Shown piece after piece: positions 25,496 to 35,547 of a DNA stretch of 64,000 bases. The stretch is from Inquilinus sp042743185 (GTDB lineage: Bacteria > Pseudomonadota > Alphaproteobacteria > DSM-16000 > Inquilinaceae). A program made the translations under genes and the position numbers. The DNA lies in NCBI RefSeq assembly GCF_042743185.1, contig NZ_JBHYMS010000004.1, positions 148,090 to 212,089 of the forward strand, given 5' to 3'. A model generated the notes under the pieces. That model saw only the letters and a program-made list of their open reading frames with translations. It was not told where the DNA came from and made no database searches. Position 1 is the first letter of the stretch, and every line of letters begins with the position of its first letter.

Positions 25496-26511
25496 GGCCA
25501 GTCTCCTCTCTCGTCTCCCGACATCGGCAGCGTCCGGCCGATGCCCTCTGCTTCGGCCCGGGCCAGGACCCGGGCGGCCAGGGCGATGTCGAACACGTTC
25601 AGGCCGAAGCTCGACATGTAGACGGCGGCGTCCGGGGCCGGTCGCCAGCCGTCCAGCACCGCCGCCGACAGGTCGGCCGCCACCTGCTCCGCCGGGAACC
25701 GCCCGGCGCGGTGCATCTGGAACAGGCTCTTGGCGCTGGTCCGGGCGAAGTCGCCCCACAGATCGACGACGACGGCGTCGGCATCATCGATCGCGTCGAA
25801 CTCGACCTCGTGATAGCCGATCTGCAGCAGGATCCGTCCCGGCCGGACCGCCCCGCGGCCGAGGATCGGCTGCGGCGCCGCGGTGCAGGCGAGGATGGCG
25901 TCGGCATCGCCCGCGGCGATCTCGGCAGGATCGTCGGCCAGGCGGATCGGCCAGGGTGCGGCCGGGCGGACCGCCGCGACCAGGGCCTTGCGCCGGGCGG
26001 GGCTGCGGTTCCAGATCGTGACCTCCTCCACCGCCGGGAACAGCGCCGCCAGCATGGCGAGATGGGCCCGGGCCTGCACCCCGGCGCCGAGCACGGCGAC
26101 GCGCCGCGGTCGCCGCGGGGCGACGGTGCGGAGGGCCAGCGCCGAGACCGCGGCTGTTCGGATGGCGGTCAGCAGGGCGCTCTCGACCAGGCCGCGCGGC
26201 CGGCCGGTGGCGAGGTCGTTGACCAGGGTCAGCGACAGGATCTGCGGCGCCCCGTCCGTGGCCGGCGCCCGGTGCGCAGTCCACTTCACCCCGGCGGCGC
26301 CGAACCGGCCGCCGACCCGGGCCGCGAGCGCATAGGCCCTGGCCTGCTCCGACCCCGCCAGCGCCACCGCGGTCTCGGCCGGCATCGCGGCCTCGCCGGC
26401 CCGCATCAGGCGCAGCACCTCGGTCACGTCCTCGACCGCCAGGGCGATGTCGCTGCCGCCCAGCGCGATCACGTCCCGGCGCGAGAGGTGGCGGAGCTCG
26501 ACCTCGGCCAT
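25486..26511 (-). CDS. Ornithine cyclodeaminase/mu-crystallin family protein
   Basis: A 341-residue NAD(P)-dependent enzyme. Conserved elements are GVKWTAHRAPATDG, the SALLTAIRTAAVSALAL arginine helix and the Rossmann motif RVAVLGAGVQARAHLAML (about 135-152). Mammalian mu-crystallin and bacterial relatives reduce cyclic ketimines, including sulfur-containing ones. Beside a D-cysteine desulfhydrase and a sulfurtransferase, reduction of a sulfur-containing ketimine or thiazoline acid is a better guess than ornithine conversion, but it is inference. It lies seven bases after the desulfhydrase gene. Confidence 0.85.
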   Translation of the reverse strand: MAEVELRHLSRRDVIALGGSDIALAVEDVTEVLRLMRAGEAAMPAETAVALAGSEQARAYALAARVGGRFGAAGVKWTAHRAPATDGAPQILSLTLVNDLATGRPRGLVESALLTAIRTAAVSALALRTVAPRRPRRVAVLGAGVQARAHLAMLAALFPAVEEVTIWNRSPARRKALVAAVRPAAPWPIRLADDPAEIAAGDADAILACTAAPQPILGRGAVRPGRILLQIGYHEVEFDAIDDADAVVVDLWGDFARTSAKSLFQMHRAGRFPAEQVAADLSAAVLDGWRPAPDAAVYMSSFGLNVFDIALAARVLARAEAEGIGRTLPMSGDERGDWPWP

Positions 26512-26518
26512 GGCCGGC

Positions 26519-27514
26519 TCAGGCCTCGACCAGCGTCTTGGCGAAGGGGTACAGCGCCGGCGACCCGCCGCAATGGACGAAGACGACCCGCGATCCCGGC
26601 GGGATCGTGCCGTTGCGGCACAAGGTGATCAGCCCGTCCACCGCCTTGCCGGTGTAGACCGGGTCCAGCAGCACGCCCTCGGTCCGCGCCATGCGGTGGA
26701 TCGCGGCGACGCCGCCCTCCGACGGCATGCCGTAGCCGGGGCCGACGAAGCCGTCCTCGATCGGGATGTCGGACGGCGACCAGGCCTGGTCCCAGCCCAG
26801 CAGCCTGGCGCAGTCGGCCGCCATGGCGGAGATCCGCTGCCGGAACCAGGCGGCGTCGCGGCTGACGCTGATGCCGATCACGCGGGTCTCGGGCCAGTGC
26901 CGGCGGGCGCCGACATGCAGCCCGGCCAGCGTGCCGCCCGACCCGGCGGGGACGACGACGACATCGGGCGCGGCCTGGCCGGCGGCGCGCAGCTGGGCGT
27001 CCATCTCCGCCACCGCCCGGACATAGCCCAGCGCGCCGGTCGCGTTGGCGCCGCCGAGCGGGATGATCTGCGCCTTCTGCCCGCGCTCGCGGGCGGCGGC
27101 GGCATGCGCCTCCATCCGCGGATCGACCTGGGTGAAATAGGCGGTGGGCTCGAGGAACTCCAGCTCGGCCCCGAACAGCCGGTCGAGCAGCAGGTTGCCC
27201 TGGTACTCGGCCGGCGGGTTGCCGCGCAGCACCAGCACCGCCTTCATGCCGAACTTGCAGGCGGCGGCCGCCACCATGCGGGCGTGGTTCGACTGGTGCC
27301 CGCCGGTGGTGATGATCACCTCGACCCCGTCGGCCAGCGCCTCGGCCATCAGGAACTCCAGCTTGCGGACCTTGTTGCCGCCGCCGCCGAAGCCGGAATA
27401 GTCGTCGCGCTTGATCGACAGCTCGATCCCCAGCTCCGCGCCGAGGCGCGGCAGCGCCTCGATCGGCGTCGGGAAGAAGCCGAGCGGAACCCGCGGGAAG
27501 TCGTCCGGTGTCAT
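26519..27514 (-). CDS. dcyD: D-cysteine desulfhydrase (PLP, ACC-deaminase family)
   Basis: A 331-residue fold-type II PLP enzyme. The cofactor Lys lies in FGGGGNKVRKLEFLMAEAL (about 46-64), the substrate motif is TTGGHQSNHARMVAAAA, and the phosphate-binding loop is VVPAGSGGTLAGLHVG. HQSNH with Gly-rich NKVRK is shared by D-cysteine desulfhydrase and ACC deaminase; the sulfur-related neighbours favour the first. It would yield pyruvate, ammonia and sulfide. The gene is coupled by ATGA to the M20 gene upstream. Confidence 0.82.
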   Translation of the reverse strand: MTPDDFPRVPLGFFPTPIEALPRLGAELGIELSIKRDDYSGFGGGGNKVRKLEFLMAEALADGVEVIITTGGHQSNHARMVAAAACKFGMKAVLVLRGNPPAEYQGNLLLDRLFGAELEFLEPTAYFTQVDPRMEAHAAAARERGQKAQIIPLGGANATGALGYVRAVAEMDAQLRAAGQAAPDVVVVPAGSGGTLAGLHVGARRHWPETRVIGISVSRDAAWFRQRISAMAADCARLLGWDQAWSPSDIPIEDGFVGPGYGMPSEGGVAAIHRMARTEGVLLDPVYTGKAVDGLITLCRNGTIPPGSRVVFVHCGGSPALYPFAKTLVEA

Positions 27515-28886
27515 GTCTCTCGTCCTGGAGTATCGGGAAGGGAAGGGGCGCCGAGCGCGGCGAGGCGGAGCAGCCAGCTTTCGATCGAGCGCAGGAAGCG
27601 CGCCAGGCCGTCCAACGTCACGAACTCGTCGATGCCGTGGGCGTTGCCGCCATGGCCCAGCCCGCCGATCAGGAAGGCTGGGGCGATGCGGGCGAAGGCG
27701 TAGCCGGGCGCGCTGCCGATCGCCCAGGGCCAGATCTGCGGCTCGGCGCCGAGATCGCGATAGGCCGTCGCCAGCTCCGCCACGCCGGTCGCGCTCTCCG
27801 GGAAGCGGCAGCCGGGATAGGCGTCGGCCAGGTCGATGGCGACGCCGTCCGACAGTCCGCGCAGGCGGCCGCGAATGTCGTCCAGCACCACAGCGGGATC
27901 GAGGCCCGGCGGCAGGCGCAGCTCGAAGCCGGCGGCGGCCATGTGCGGCGTCACCGCCCTGCCGTCCGGCGGGTCGGTGCGCAGGGTGGAGAGGTTGAGC
28001 GAGGCGGTCGCCAGCACCGCGGCCAACCTCTCCGCCGCCGTGCCGTCGACGGCGTAACGCCGGCTGCAGCGGAAGCGCAGCTCGGCCTCCGGGTCGAACC
28101 GTTCCGCCAGCCGGGCGATGATCGCCTGAGCTTCGGCATCGAGCGGCACGGTGCCGATCGTCCCGGTGTCGCCGCCGGCGATCGCCGCCAGGGCCGAGAC
28201 CAGCCGCCAAGCCGGGTTGGCGATCCAGGGAGCATTGCTGCTGTGGATCGCCGCCTCCGGCCCGCCCCAGGCGCCGCCTTCGACCCGGATCTCGCCGGTG
28301 GCGATGCCCTTGAAGCCGAGATAGATCCGCGGCGGCCCGCCGCCATATTCGCACAGCGACGGGAACAGCACCGCGTCGGCCGGGCCGGCCGGGCAGGGAT
28401 CGGCGGCCAGATAGCGCCGCAGGGCGCCGCTGCCGCTCTCCTCCTGGCCTTCGACCAGGATCTCGAGATTGACGCCGAGCCGGCCCGCCCGCAGCAGGCG
28501 CCGGGCGGCGACCAGCATGCCGGCCAGCGGGCCCTTGTTGTTCTCGGCGCCGCGGCCGAGGAAGGCGGGGCCGAGCCCCGGCAGCTCCGCCTCGCCGCCG
28601 GTGAAGGGGGCGACGCTCCAGCCCGCCGGGTCGGCCGGCATGACGTCGTACATGTTGTAGAGCACGACCGTCCGCGGCGCTCCGATATCCAGGCGGGCAT
28701 GGACGATCGGCGGATCGGCCGCGGCGGCGCCGGGGACCAGCGTCGCGCCGAGCTCGCGGACCAGCCAGTCCGACAATGCCGCGGCCATCCGCGCCAGCCC
28801 GTCGCGGTCGCCGGCGACCGAGCGGATCGGCGTCCAGGCGCGCAGCAGGTCGAGCGTCTCGGCCACAGCGGGATCGCGCGGCGCGG

Positions 28887-28890
<4 letters not shown>
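27511..28890 (-). CDS. M20-family peptidase/deacylase homologue with altered metal ligands
   Basis: A 459-residue M20 (ArgE/DapE/CNDP) fold protein starting with GTG at 28890, which overlaps the upstream permease stop. The usual GHxD motif is VLYNMYDVMPADPAGW, so the zinc-binding His is Met. The usual GRGxxDxKG motif is GRGAENNKGP, so the bridging Asp is Asn. The catalytic Glu pair (VEGQEESGSG) and the C-terminal His (GHGGNAHGIDEFV) remain. It lacks a signal peptide. In context it probably cleaves or binds an imported peptide-like sulfur compound, possibly with different metal use. Confidence 0.8.
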
Positions 28891-29801
<911 letters not shown>

Positions 29802-29808
29802 CGGCGCC

Positions 29809-30663
29809 TCAGTCGATCCGGACGTTGGTCCGGCGGATCAGCCAGTCGCCGACCAGGTTGCAGCCGACCACCAGCGCCGCGATCACCAGCCCGGGATACA
29901 GCACGATCCAGTCCGCCATCAGGATGTAGGAGCGGCCTTCGCCGATCAGGTTGCCCAGGGTGGCGGTCGGCGGCTGGACGCCGAGGCCGAGGAAGCCGAC
30001 CGAGGCCTCCAGCACCACCAGCCGCGGCAGGTCGAGCGTCATCAGCACGATCTGCGGCGTCAGGATATTGGGCAGGATGTGGCGGAACAGGATGCCGGCG
30101 GTCGGCACGCCGAGCGCACGGGCCGCCCGCACGAAGTCGAGCGCCTTGACCTCCAGCGTCTTGGCGCGCGCCATGCGGGCGAAGATCGCCCAGCCGGTGA
30201 CGCCGAGGATCAGCACCAGGTTCAGGATGCTGGGGCCGACCACCGCGACCACCAGCAGGATCAGCAGGATGAAGGGGATCGACAGCTGGATGTCGACCAG
30301 CCGCATGACGATCCGGTCGGTCCAGCCACCGAAGAAGCCGGAGACCAGCCCCAGCAGCGTGCCCAGGACCACCGCGATGGTCCCGGCCAGCAGCACGATC
30401 ACCAGCGACAGCCTTGTGCCGGCGATGATGCGGGCCAGCAGGTCGCGGCCGAGCTGGTCGGTGCCGAGCGGGTGCAGCGTCCCGGCCACCATCGTCATCG
30501 GCGGCTTGAAGGTGGCGGTGATGTCGGCGGCGATCGGGTCGGGCGGCCAGAGGAGCGGGCCGAAGGCGGCCAAGGCGAGCACGGCGAGCAGCAGCGGGGC
30601 GCCGACCAGGACGTCGCCCGTGAAGCCCCGGCGCCTTCGCCGCGTCGGCGTCGCGCGGATCAA
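29809..30663 (-). CDS. Peptide-type ABC permease (DppC-like)
   Basis: A 284-residue permease with LGTDQLGRDLLARIIAGTR and the coupling loop KALDFVRAARALGVPTAGI, characteristic of DppC/OppC. I place the start at TTG 30663, which overlaps the stop of the binding-protein gene (TTGA); there is no ATG or GTG in the right place before the first membrane helix. The longer open frame upstream runs through the binding-protein gene and is not used. Confidence 0.87.
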   Translation of the reverse strand: MIRATPTRRRRRGFTGDVLVGAPLLLAVLALAAFGPLLWPPDPIAADITATFKPPMTMVAGTLHPLGTDQLGRDLLARIIAGTRLSLVIVLLAGTIAVVLGTLLGLVSGFFGGWTDRIVMRLVDIQLSIPFILLILLVVAVVGPSILNLVLILGVTGWAIFARMARAKTLEVKALDFVRAARALGVPTAGILFRHILPNILTPQIVLMTLDLPRLVVLEASVGFLGLGVQPPTATLGNLIGEGRSYILMADWIVLYPGLVIAALVVGCNLVGDWLIRRTNVRID

Positions 30664-32153
30664 CGCAGGCGGATGTCGTAGACCGGGATGCGCGCATCCG
30701 GCCGTCCGACGAACTCGACCGACTTGCTCTTGGCGTAGAGCGAATCCTCCTGGTACAGCGGGATCACCGGCACCTGCTCGGCGGTCACGGTCTGGATCTT
30801 GTGCAGCACCTCCGCCCGTGCCGCCGGGTCGATCGTCCGGCGGCTCTGGTCCAGCAGGGCGTCGAGATCCGGCAGCGACACGGTCGAATAGGGCTCGCCC
30901 GAGCGCAGGATCGCATAGGTCGCGGCATCGGCGTCCAGCGTCTGGGTCGACCCCCAGCCCAGCATGTAGACCGGCGCCTGCTGGCCGGCCGGCACCTTCT
31001 GCGAATAGACCGACCACTCGGGGATATCGAGCGCGGCCTTGACCCCGATCGCGGCGAATTGCTGGGCGATCGCCTGGGCGACCTCGGCGCTGTTGATGTA
31101 GCGACGCGGCGCCTGCATCTGGATCTCGAAGCCATCGGGATAGCCGGCTTCGGCCAGCAGGGCCTTCGCCTTGGCCGGGTCGGCGGCCGGCGCTTCGACC
31201 GGCAGGTAGCCGAAATCATGCGTCCCGACCGGGGTGCCGCTCGGGGTCGCCAGGCCGTGCAGCAGGTTGTCGACGATCGCCTTGCGGTCGATCGCCAGCG
31301 ACAGGGCCTGGCGGACGCGGACGTCGTCGAGCGGTTTGGCCGCGGATTTCAGGCCGAGATAGATGGTCAGCCCGCCATTCTTGACCTGGATCAGGTCGGC
31401 ATCGCCGCTCTGGCCCACGGCGTCGACCATCTCGGCCGGCACGCCTTCGATCAGCTGGACCTCGCCGGTCAGGAGGGCGGCGACGCGGGCGGTCGCCTCC
31501 GGGATCGGCCGCCACACCACCCGGTCGATCGCCGGCTTGCCGCGCCAATAGTCCGGATTGGCCTCGAGCACGACCCGGTCGTCCGGCACGAACTCGGTCA
31601 GCCTGTAGGGGCCGGTGCCGACCGGCTTGCGGGCGAAGGCCTCGGGCCCGACCTCCTGCAGGTATTTCGGCGGCACGATATAGGCGGGGTAGCGGCTCAT
31701 CCGCGTCGGCAGCAGCGGGTCCGGCGCCGAGGTGCGGATCCGCACCGTATGGTCGTCGACGACGTCCACGCCGGCGATGGTGCGGATGTAGGAGATGGTC
31801 GGCGCCTTGGCCGCCGGGTCGAGGATGCGGTCGAGGGTGAACTTCACCGCCGCGGCGTCGAAGGGCTCGCCATCGGTGAAGCGCACGCCGGGCCGCAGCT
31901 TGAACTCCCAGGTCGTGTCGTCGACCGCCGACCAGGATTCGGCCAGGCCCGGCACCAGCTTCATGTCCGCGTCGCGCAGCACCAGCGTGTCGAAGATGTT
32001 GTCGACGATCGTCGCCGCCTCGCGCAGGAAGCCCGGATCCATCGCCGCCGGCGAGACCGGCCGGGCGATCACCAGCTCGTTGCCGAGGGCGGTGCCCGAG
32101 CCGACCACCCAGGCGAGAAGGGCCGCAGCGGCCAGTTGCCTCGAAGTCCTCAT
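30660..32153 (-). CDS. Peptide-type ABC solute-binding protein (SBP family 5)
   Basis: A 497-residue exported binding protein. Residues 1-24 are a Sec signal (MRTSRQLAAAALLAWVVGSG then TALGNE). Landmarks are SWSAVDDTTWEFKLRPGVRF, FTDGEPFDAAAVKFTLDRIL, GTGPYRLTEFVPDDRVVLEAN and LDDVRVRQALSLAIDRKAIV. The family carries di- and oligopeptides, glutathione, nickel or opine-type ligands. It is first in the operon, with a divergent GntR gene upstream. No DppD/DppF ATPases follow, so they must come from elsewhere. Confidence 0.9.
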   Translation of the reverse strand: MRTSRQLAAAALLAWVVGSGTALGNELVIARPVSPAAMDPGFLREAATIVDNIFDTLVLRDADMKLVPGLAESWSAVDDTTWEFKLRPGVRFTDGEPFDAAAVKFTLDRILDPAAKAPTISYIRTIAGVDVVDDHTVRIRTSAPDPLLPTRMSRYPAYIVPPKYLQEVGPEAFARKPVGTGPYRLTEFVPDDRVVLEANPDYWRGKPAIDRVVWRPIPEATARVAALLTGEVQLIEGVPAEMVDAVGQSGDADLIQVKNGGLTIYLGLKSAAKPLDDVRVRQALSLAIDRKAIVDNLLHGLATPSGTPVGTHDFGYLPVEAPAADPAKAKALLAEAGYPDGFEIQMQAPRRYINSAEVAQAIAQQFAAIGVKAALDIPEWSVYSQKVPAGQQAPVYMLGWGSTQTLDADAATYAILRSGEPYSTVSLPDLDALLDQSRRTIDPAARAEVLHKIQTVTAEQVPVIPLYQEDSLYAKSKSVEFVGRPDARIPVYDIRLR

Positions 32154-32247
32154 CCTGTTCCTCCGAACGGGCCGACCGGCCGCGATCAAGAAAGACAAAC
32201 TTCTTATGGGATTATTTTCGGCGAAGCATTCTCGCCTGTGAAAACAC

Positions 32248-32262
32248 GATATATCATGTATC
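32248..32262. promoter_or_regulatory. Candidate GntR operator
   Basis: GATATATCATGTATC lies in an AT-rich patch midway between the divergent binding-protein (32153) and GntR (32332) genes. GATA and TATC arms form an inverted repeat and TGATA recurs on the minus strand, which resembles FadR/FCD operators. No footprint evidence is possible here. Confidence 0.35.
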
Positions 32263-32331
32263 AGAACCCGACAACGGCTATATTGCCGGTCGAATGGGCG
32301 AGGGGCGCGGGGTGTCGGTGATGGAGAAACG

Positions 32332-33045
32332 GTGGTGAGCTTCGTGCTGAGCGAGGCGCCGCGCGCCAGCCTGACGGTCTTCGTCGAGAACCAGCTGCGC
32401 GAGGCGCTGATGGCCGGCGCGCTCCGGCCCGGCCAGCGGCTGAACACGCGGGAGCTGGCGCGCCAGCTCGGGACCAGCCTGACGCCGGTGCGGGAAGCGC
32501 TGCTGAAGCTGGTGGCGGCCGGCGCCCTCGACGCGGCGCCGGCACAGGCGTTCCAGGTGCCGGTGGTGACCCGCGAGCGCTATCGCGAGATCGCGACCAT
32601 CCGGAAGTCACTGGAAGGGCTGGCGGTCGAGACGGCGTGCGGCCGGATCGACGCGGACGGTTTCGCGGCACTGGACCGGCTGAACGAAGCCTTCCGCTCG
32701 GCCAAGGCCCATGGCCGGGCCGGCGATGCGCTCGAGGCCAACCGCGCGTTCCGCTTCGCCCTGTACGGCTTCGCCGGGATGCCGGCGCTGCTCGGCCTGA
32801 TCGAGCAGCTGTGGATGCAAATCGGGCCGTGCTTCAACTACCTCTATCCGCAGCCGCGGCTCGAGGCCGGCGATCGGCACAACCACGACATCCTGCTCGA
32901 GGCGCTGCGCGCCGAGGATAAGGCGCGCGCCCGGGCGGCGCTGGAGCAGGCGATCGACGACGGCACCCGGCTGGTGATGGAGCATTTCGGCTTCGACGAG
33001 CCGGCGGCCGGGCGGCGGGACCTGCCGTTGCTGGTCGTGCCATGA
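32332..33045 (+). CDS. GntR-family regulator with FCD domain
   Basis: A 237-residue regulator. The winged helix is QLREALMAGALRPGQRL and ELARQLGTSLTPVREALLKL (about 22-65). The C-terminal FCD part includes EIATIRKSLEGLAVETAC and the late His in RHNHDILLEALRAED, consistent with metal-assisted carboxylate sensing. GTG codons at 32332 and 32335 are both possible starts; GGAG at 32323-32326 fits the second slightly better. It is divergent from the peptide/sulfur operon and is probably its regulator. Confidence 0.87.
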   Translation: MVSFVLSEAPRASLTVFVENQLREALMAGALRPGQRLNTRELARQLGTSLTPVREALLKLVAAGALDAAPAQAFQVPVVTRERYREIATIRKSLEGLAVETACGRIDADGFAALDRLNEAFRSAKAHGRAGDALEANRAFRFALYGFAGMPALLGLIEQLWMQIGPCFNYLYPQPRLEAGDRHNHDILLEALRAEDKARARAALEQAIDDGTRLVMEHFGFDEPAAGRRDLPLLVVP

Positions 33046-33076
33046 TCGAGCCTGGGCAGGCTTGAGTATTTGAGAG

Positions 33077-33097
33077 GTGCTTCCGGCCTGGAAGCAC
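33077..33097. terminator. Hairpin between convergent GntR and LysR genes
   Basis: GTGCTTCC, GGCCT loop, GGAAGCAC: a perfect eight-pair stem with a five-base loop. It lies between two convergent genes. There is no long T-run, so it would be an imperfect intrinsic terminator or an RNA-stabilising hairpin for both transcripts. Confidence 0.5.
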
Positions 33098-33157
33098 ATG
33101 CCTCCCAGCATGCGGCCGCTCTCGAGGAGGGGCCGCTTGCAGGGCGCCGCGTGCCTC

Positions 33158-34057
33158 TCAGCCGGAGTGATCAGCCTCCCGCATGATCGCGATGAGCGCC
33201 TTGAGGGCGGGAGGGACGTGTCGATGGCTGGCATAGTAGAGGCACAGGCCCGGAAACGGCGGCGACCATCCCGGCAGCAGGAGCTGCAGCCGTCCGTCGG
33301 CGAGCGCGTCGCGGGCATAGGGCTCCGGGACATAGGCGACGCCGAGGCCCTGGATCGCGGCCTCGACCATTAACCCGTTGTTGTCGAGGATGAACGTGCC
33401 CGGCGCGTCGACGGCGATCTCCTGGCCATCGCGGCTGAATTCCCAGCGATAGGGCTTGCCGCTCGGCAGGCGCTGGCGGATGCAGCGATGGTTCTGCAGA
33501 TCCTGCGGCGTCGCCGGGCGGCCGAATGCTTCGACATAGGCGGGGGAGGCGACGGCGATGAAGCGCGCTTTCCCGCCGAAGGGGACCGCAACCATGTCCT
33601 GCGGCACCGATTCGGCGAGCCGCACCCCGGCATCGAAGCCCTCGGCGACGATATCCACCAGTCGCCCTTCGGTGACGAGATCGAGCAGGACACGCGGGTG
33701 ACGTTCAAGGAAGGCGGGAACGGCATGGCGCAGCAGCCAGCGCGCGCCGCCCTCGTTGGCGTTGATGCGCAGCGTGCCGGCCAGCTCGTGCATCCCGTGA
33801 CTGATCGCCTCCAGCATGTCGTCCAGTTCGCGCAGCATGGGGGCGAGGCGCCGCAGCAACTGCTCGCCAGCCTCCGTCACCGCGACGCTGCGCGTCGTCC
33901 GGTGCAGAAGCCGTACGCCCAGCCGTTGTTCGAGCGACCGCAGGGCATGGCTGAGCGCCGATCGCGAGATCCCCTGCGCATCGGCCGCGCGCCGGAAGCT
34001 GCGATGCCGCGCCACGGCGGCGAATGCCCTCAGATCGGAAAGGTTGACATCCGGCAT
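33158..34057 (-). CDS. LysR-family transcriptional regulator
   Basis: A 299-residue regulator. The HTH is SFRRAADAQGISRSALSHAL (about 20-40) followed by LEQRLGVRLLHRTTRSVAVT. The C-terminal ligand domain has GTLRINANEGGARWLL and VDAPGTFILDNNGLMVEAAI. I start at the Met at 34057; a longer frame upstream would add a Cys-rich tail that is unlike the family. It is divergent from an SDR gene 92 bases away and probably controls it. Confidence 0.88.
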   Translation of the reverse strand: MPDVNLSDLRAFAAVARHRSFRRAADAQGISRSALSHALRSLEQRLGVRLLHRTTRSVAVTEAGEQLLRRLAPMLRELDDMLEAISHGMHELAGTLRINANEGGARWLLRHAVPAFLERHPRVLLDLVTEGRLVDIVAEGFDAGVRLAESVPQDMVAVPFGGKARFIAVASPAYVEAFGRPATPQDLQNHRCIRQRLPSGKPYRWEFSRDGQEIAVDAPGTFILDNNGLMVEAAIQGLGVAYVPEPYARDALADGRLQLLLPGWSPPFPGLCLYYASHRHVPPALKALIAIMREADHSG

Positions 34058-34149
34058 TGGTGAAATTCCTGCACCGGCCCATGCCGATTGCGCCGTCTTA
34101 ACACAACAGACCGGCCGATCCATCTCCCGAGGGAAGCAAGGAGATTGGC

Positions 34150-34974
34150 ATGAACACTTGGCTGATTACCGGTGCATCCTCCGGCCTCGGCTTGAGCATG
34201 GCGCGAAAGCTGCTGGGGCGCGGCGACCGGGTGGTCGCGTGCGCGCGCCGCGTCGAGAGGCTGGATGAACTCGCGCAGCTGCATGGCGATCGGTTGCGAA
34301 CGGCGTGCTTCGACGTCACCGACACTGCGTCGTTGCGGCGCGAGGTCGACGCGGCTTTCGCCGCAATGGGCCGCATCGATGTCATCGTCAGCAATGCCGG
34401 CTACGGCCTGTTCGGCGCCGCGGAGGAGGTGAGCGACGCGCAGATCGATCGCCAGATCGCGACCAATCTCGTCGGATCGATCCAACTCATCCGCGCCGTG
34501 CTGCCGTACCTGCGGGCGCAGGGCGGCGGACGCATCCTGCAGGTTTCGTCCGAAGGCGGACAGGTCGCCTATCCCAATTTCAGCCTCTACCATGCGACGA
34601 AATGGGGCATCGAGGGCTTTGTCGAGGCGCTCGCGCAAGAGGTGGCGCCATTCGGAATCGATGTCGTGATCGCCGAGCCGGGACCGACCGCGACCGGTTT
34701 CGGCGGCGGGCTGGATCATGCGAGGCCGCTTGCGGCCTATGACGCCACGCCGGCCGGCGAGGTGCGGCGTGCGATCGCCGAGGGCAGCTTCGCGATCAAA
34801 GGCGATGCCGAGCGCACTGTCGATGCGATGATCGCCGTCGCCGATGCCGAGGCCCCGCGACGCCGCATCGCGCTGGGCAGCGCCGCGTTCGAGAATATCG
34901 GCACGGCGCTGGCCACGCGGCTCGATGAACTGCGCGCTCAACGCGACATCGCCTATTCGGCGGACCGCGCATGA
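34150..34974 (+). CDS. Short-chain dehydrogenase/reductase
   Basis: A 274-residue classical SDR. Cofactor motif is WLITGASSGLGLSMARKLL, the NAG motif is IVSNAGYGLFG, the catalytic Ser is in LQVSSEGGQVAYPNF and the YxxxK pair is YHATKWGIEGF. The Arg at the start of the second strand region (ACARRVERL) suggests NADPH use. It is coupled by ATGA to the lipoprotein gene downstream and is divergent from the LysR gene. Confidence 0.9.
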   Translation: MNTWLITGASSGLGLSMARKLLGRGDRVVACARRVERLDELAQLHGDRLRTACFDVTDTASLRREVDAAFAAMGRIDVIVSNAGYGLFGAAEEVSDAQIDRQIATNLVGSIQLIRAVLPYLRAQGGGRILQVSSEGGQVAYPNFSLYHATKWGIEGFVEALAQEVAPFGIDVVIAEPGPTATGFGGGLDHARPLAAYDATPAGEVRRAIAEGSFAIKGDAERTVDAMIAVADAEAPRRRIALGSAAFENIGTALATRLDELRAQRDIAYSADRA

Positions 34975-35477
34975 GGCCGGCCGTCCCGATTCTCGCAGCG
35001 CTGGTGCTGGCGGCGTGTTCCGGCCGCGGATCGCCCGGCGAGGCGACGCCGAACCAGGTCGCCGGCACGTGGCGCATGATCTCGGCCGCCGTCGAGAAGG
35101 ATGGCGCCATGCACCTGCCTTACGGCACGCGGCCCAACGGCATGCTCGTCTTCACCCGCGACATGCACTTTGTGGAGGTGCTTACAGATGGCGACATCCC
35201 CCGGTTCGCCTCCGATGCGCGCGGCGGCGGCACCGATGCCGAGAACCGGCGTGCGATGGCCGGCAGCATCGGCTTTTTCGGCCGCTACACGGTCGACGCG
35301 CAGGGACGGTTCACCGGCAACAGGGTGGACGGTGCCACCTTCCCGAACTGGGTGGGCAGCGTGCGGACCGAGCGCGATCTGCGTCTGGAGGTCGTCGGCG
35401 ACCGCATCTTCGAGACGTTCACCCGCCCGGACGGTGGTCGGGTCACGGCGGAGTTCACCCGCGTCCGCTGGCCGTGA
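34971..35477 (+). CDS. Lipocalin-like lipoprotein
   Basis: A 168-residue exported protein. The signal ends with the lipobox LVLAACSGRG, so Cys16 is probably lipid-modified. The mature part begins NQVAGTWRMISAAVEKDGAMH and continues as a small beta barrel with GMLVFTRDMHFVEVL and GRYTVDAQGRFTGNRVDG, matching the lipocalin-like domain family (PF13924-type). Ligand is unknown. It overlaps the SDR stop by four bases, so the pair acts together. Confidence 0.75.
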   Translation: MRPAVPILAALVLAACSGRGSPGEATPNQVAGTWRMISAAVEKDGAMHLPYGTRPNGMLVFTRDMHFVEVLTDGDIPRFASDARGGGTDAENRRAMAGSIGFFGRYTVDAQGRFTGNRVDGATFPNWVGSVRTERDLRLEVVGDRIFETFTRPDGGRVTAEFTRVRWP

Positions 35478-35547
35478 TCGGCGGCAGCTTCGCCGGCCAG
35501 TCCGATGGCGCCGTCCAGTCAATCGGTAGAAGAGGGGCGGAGGGCAC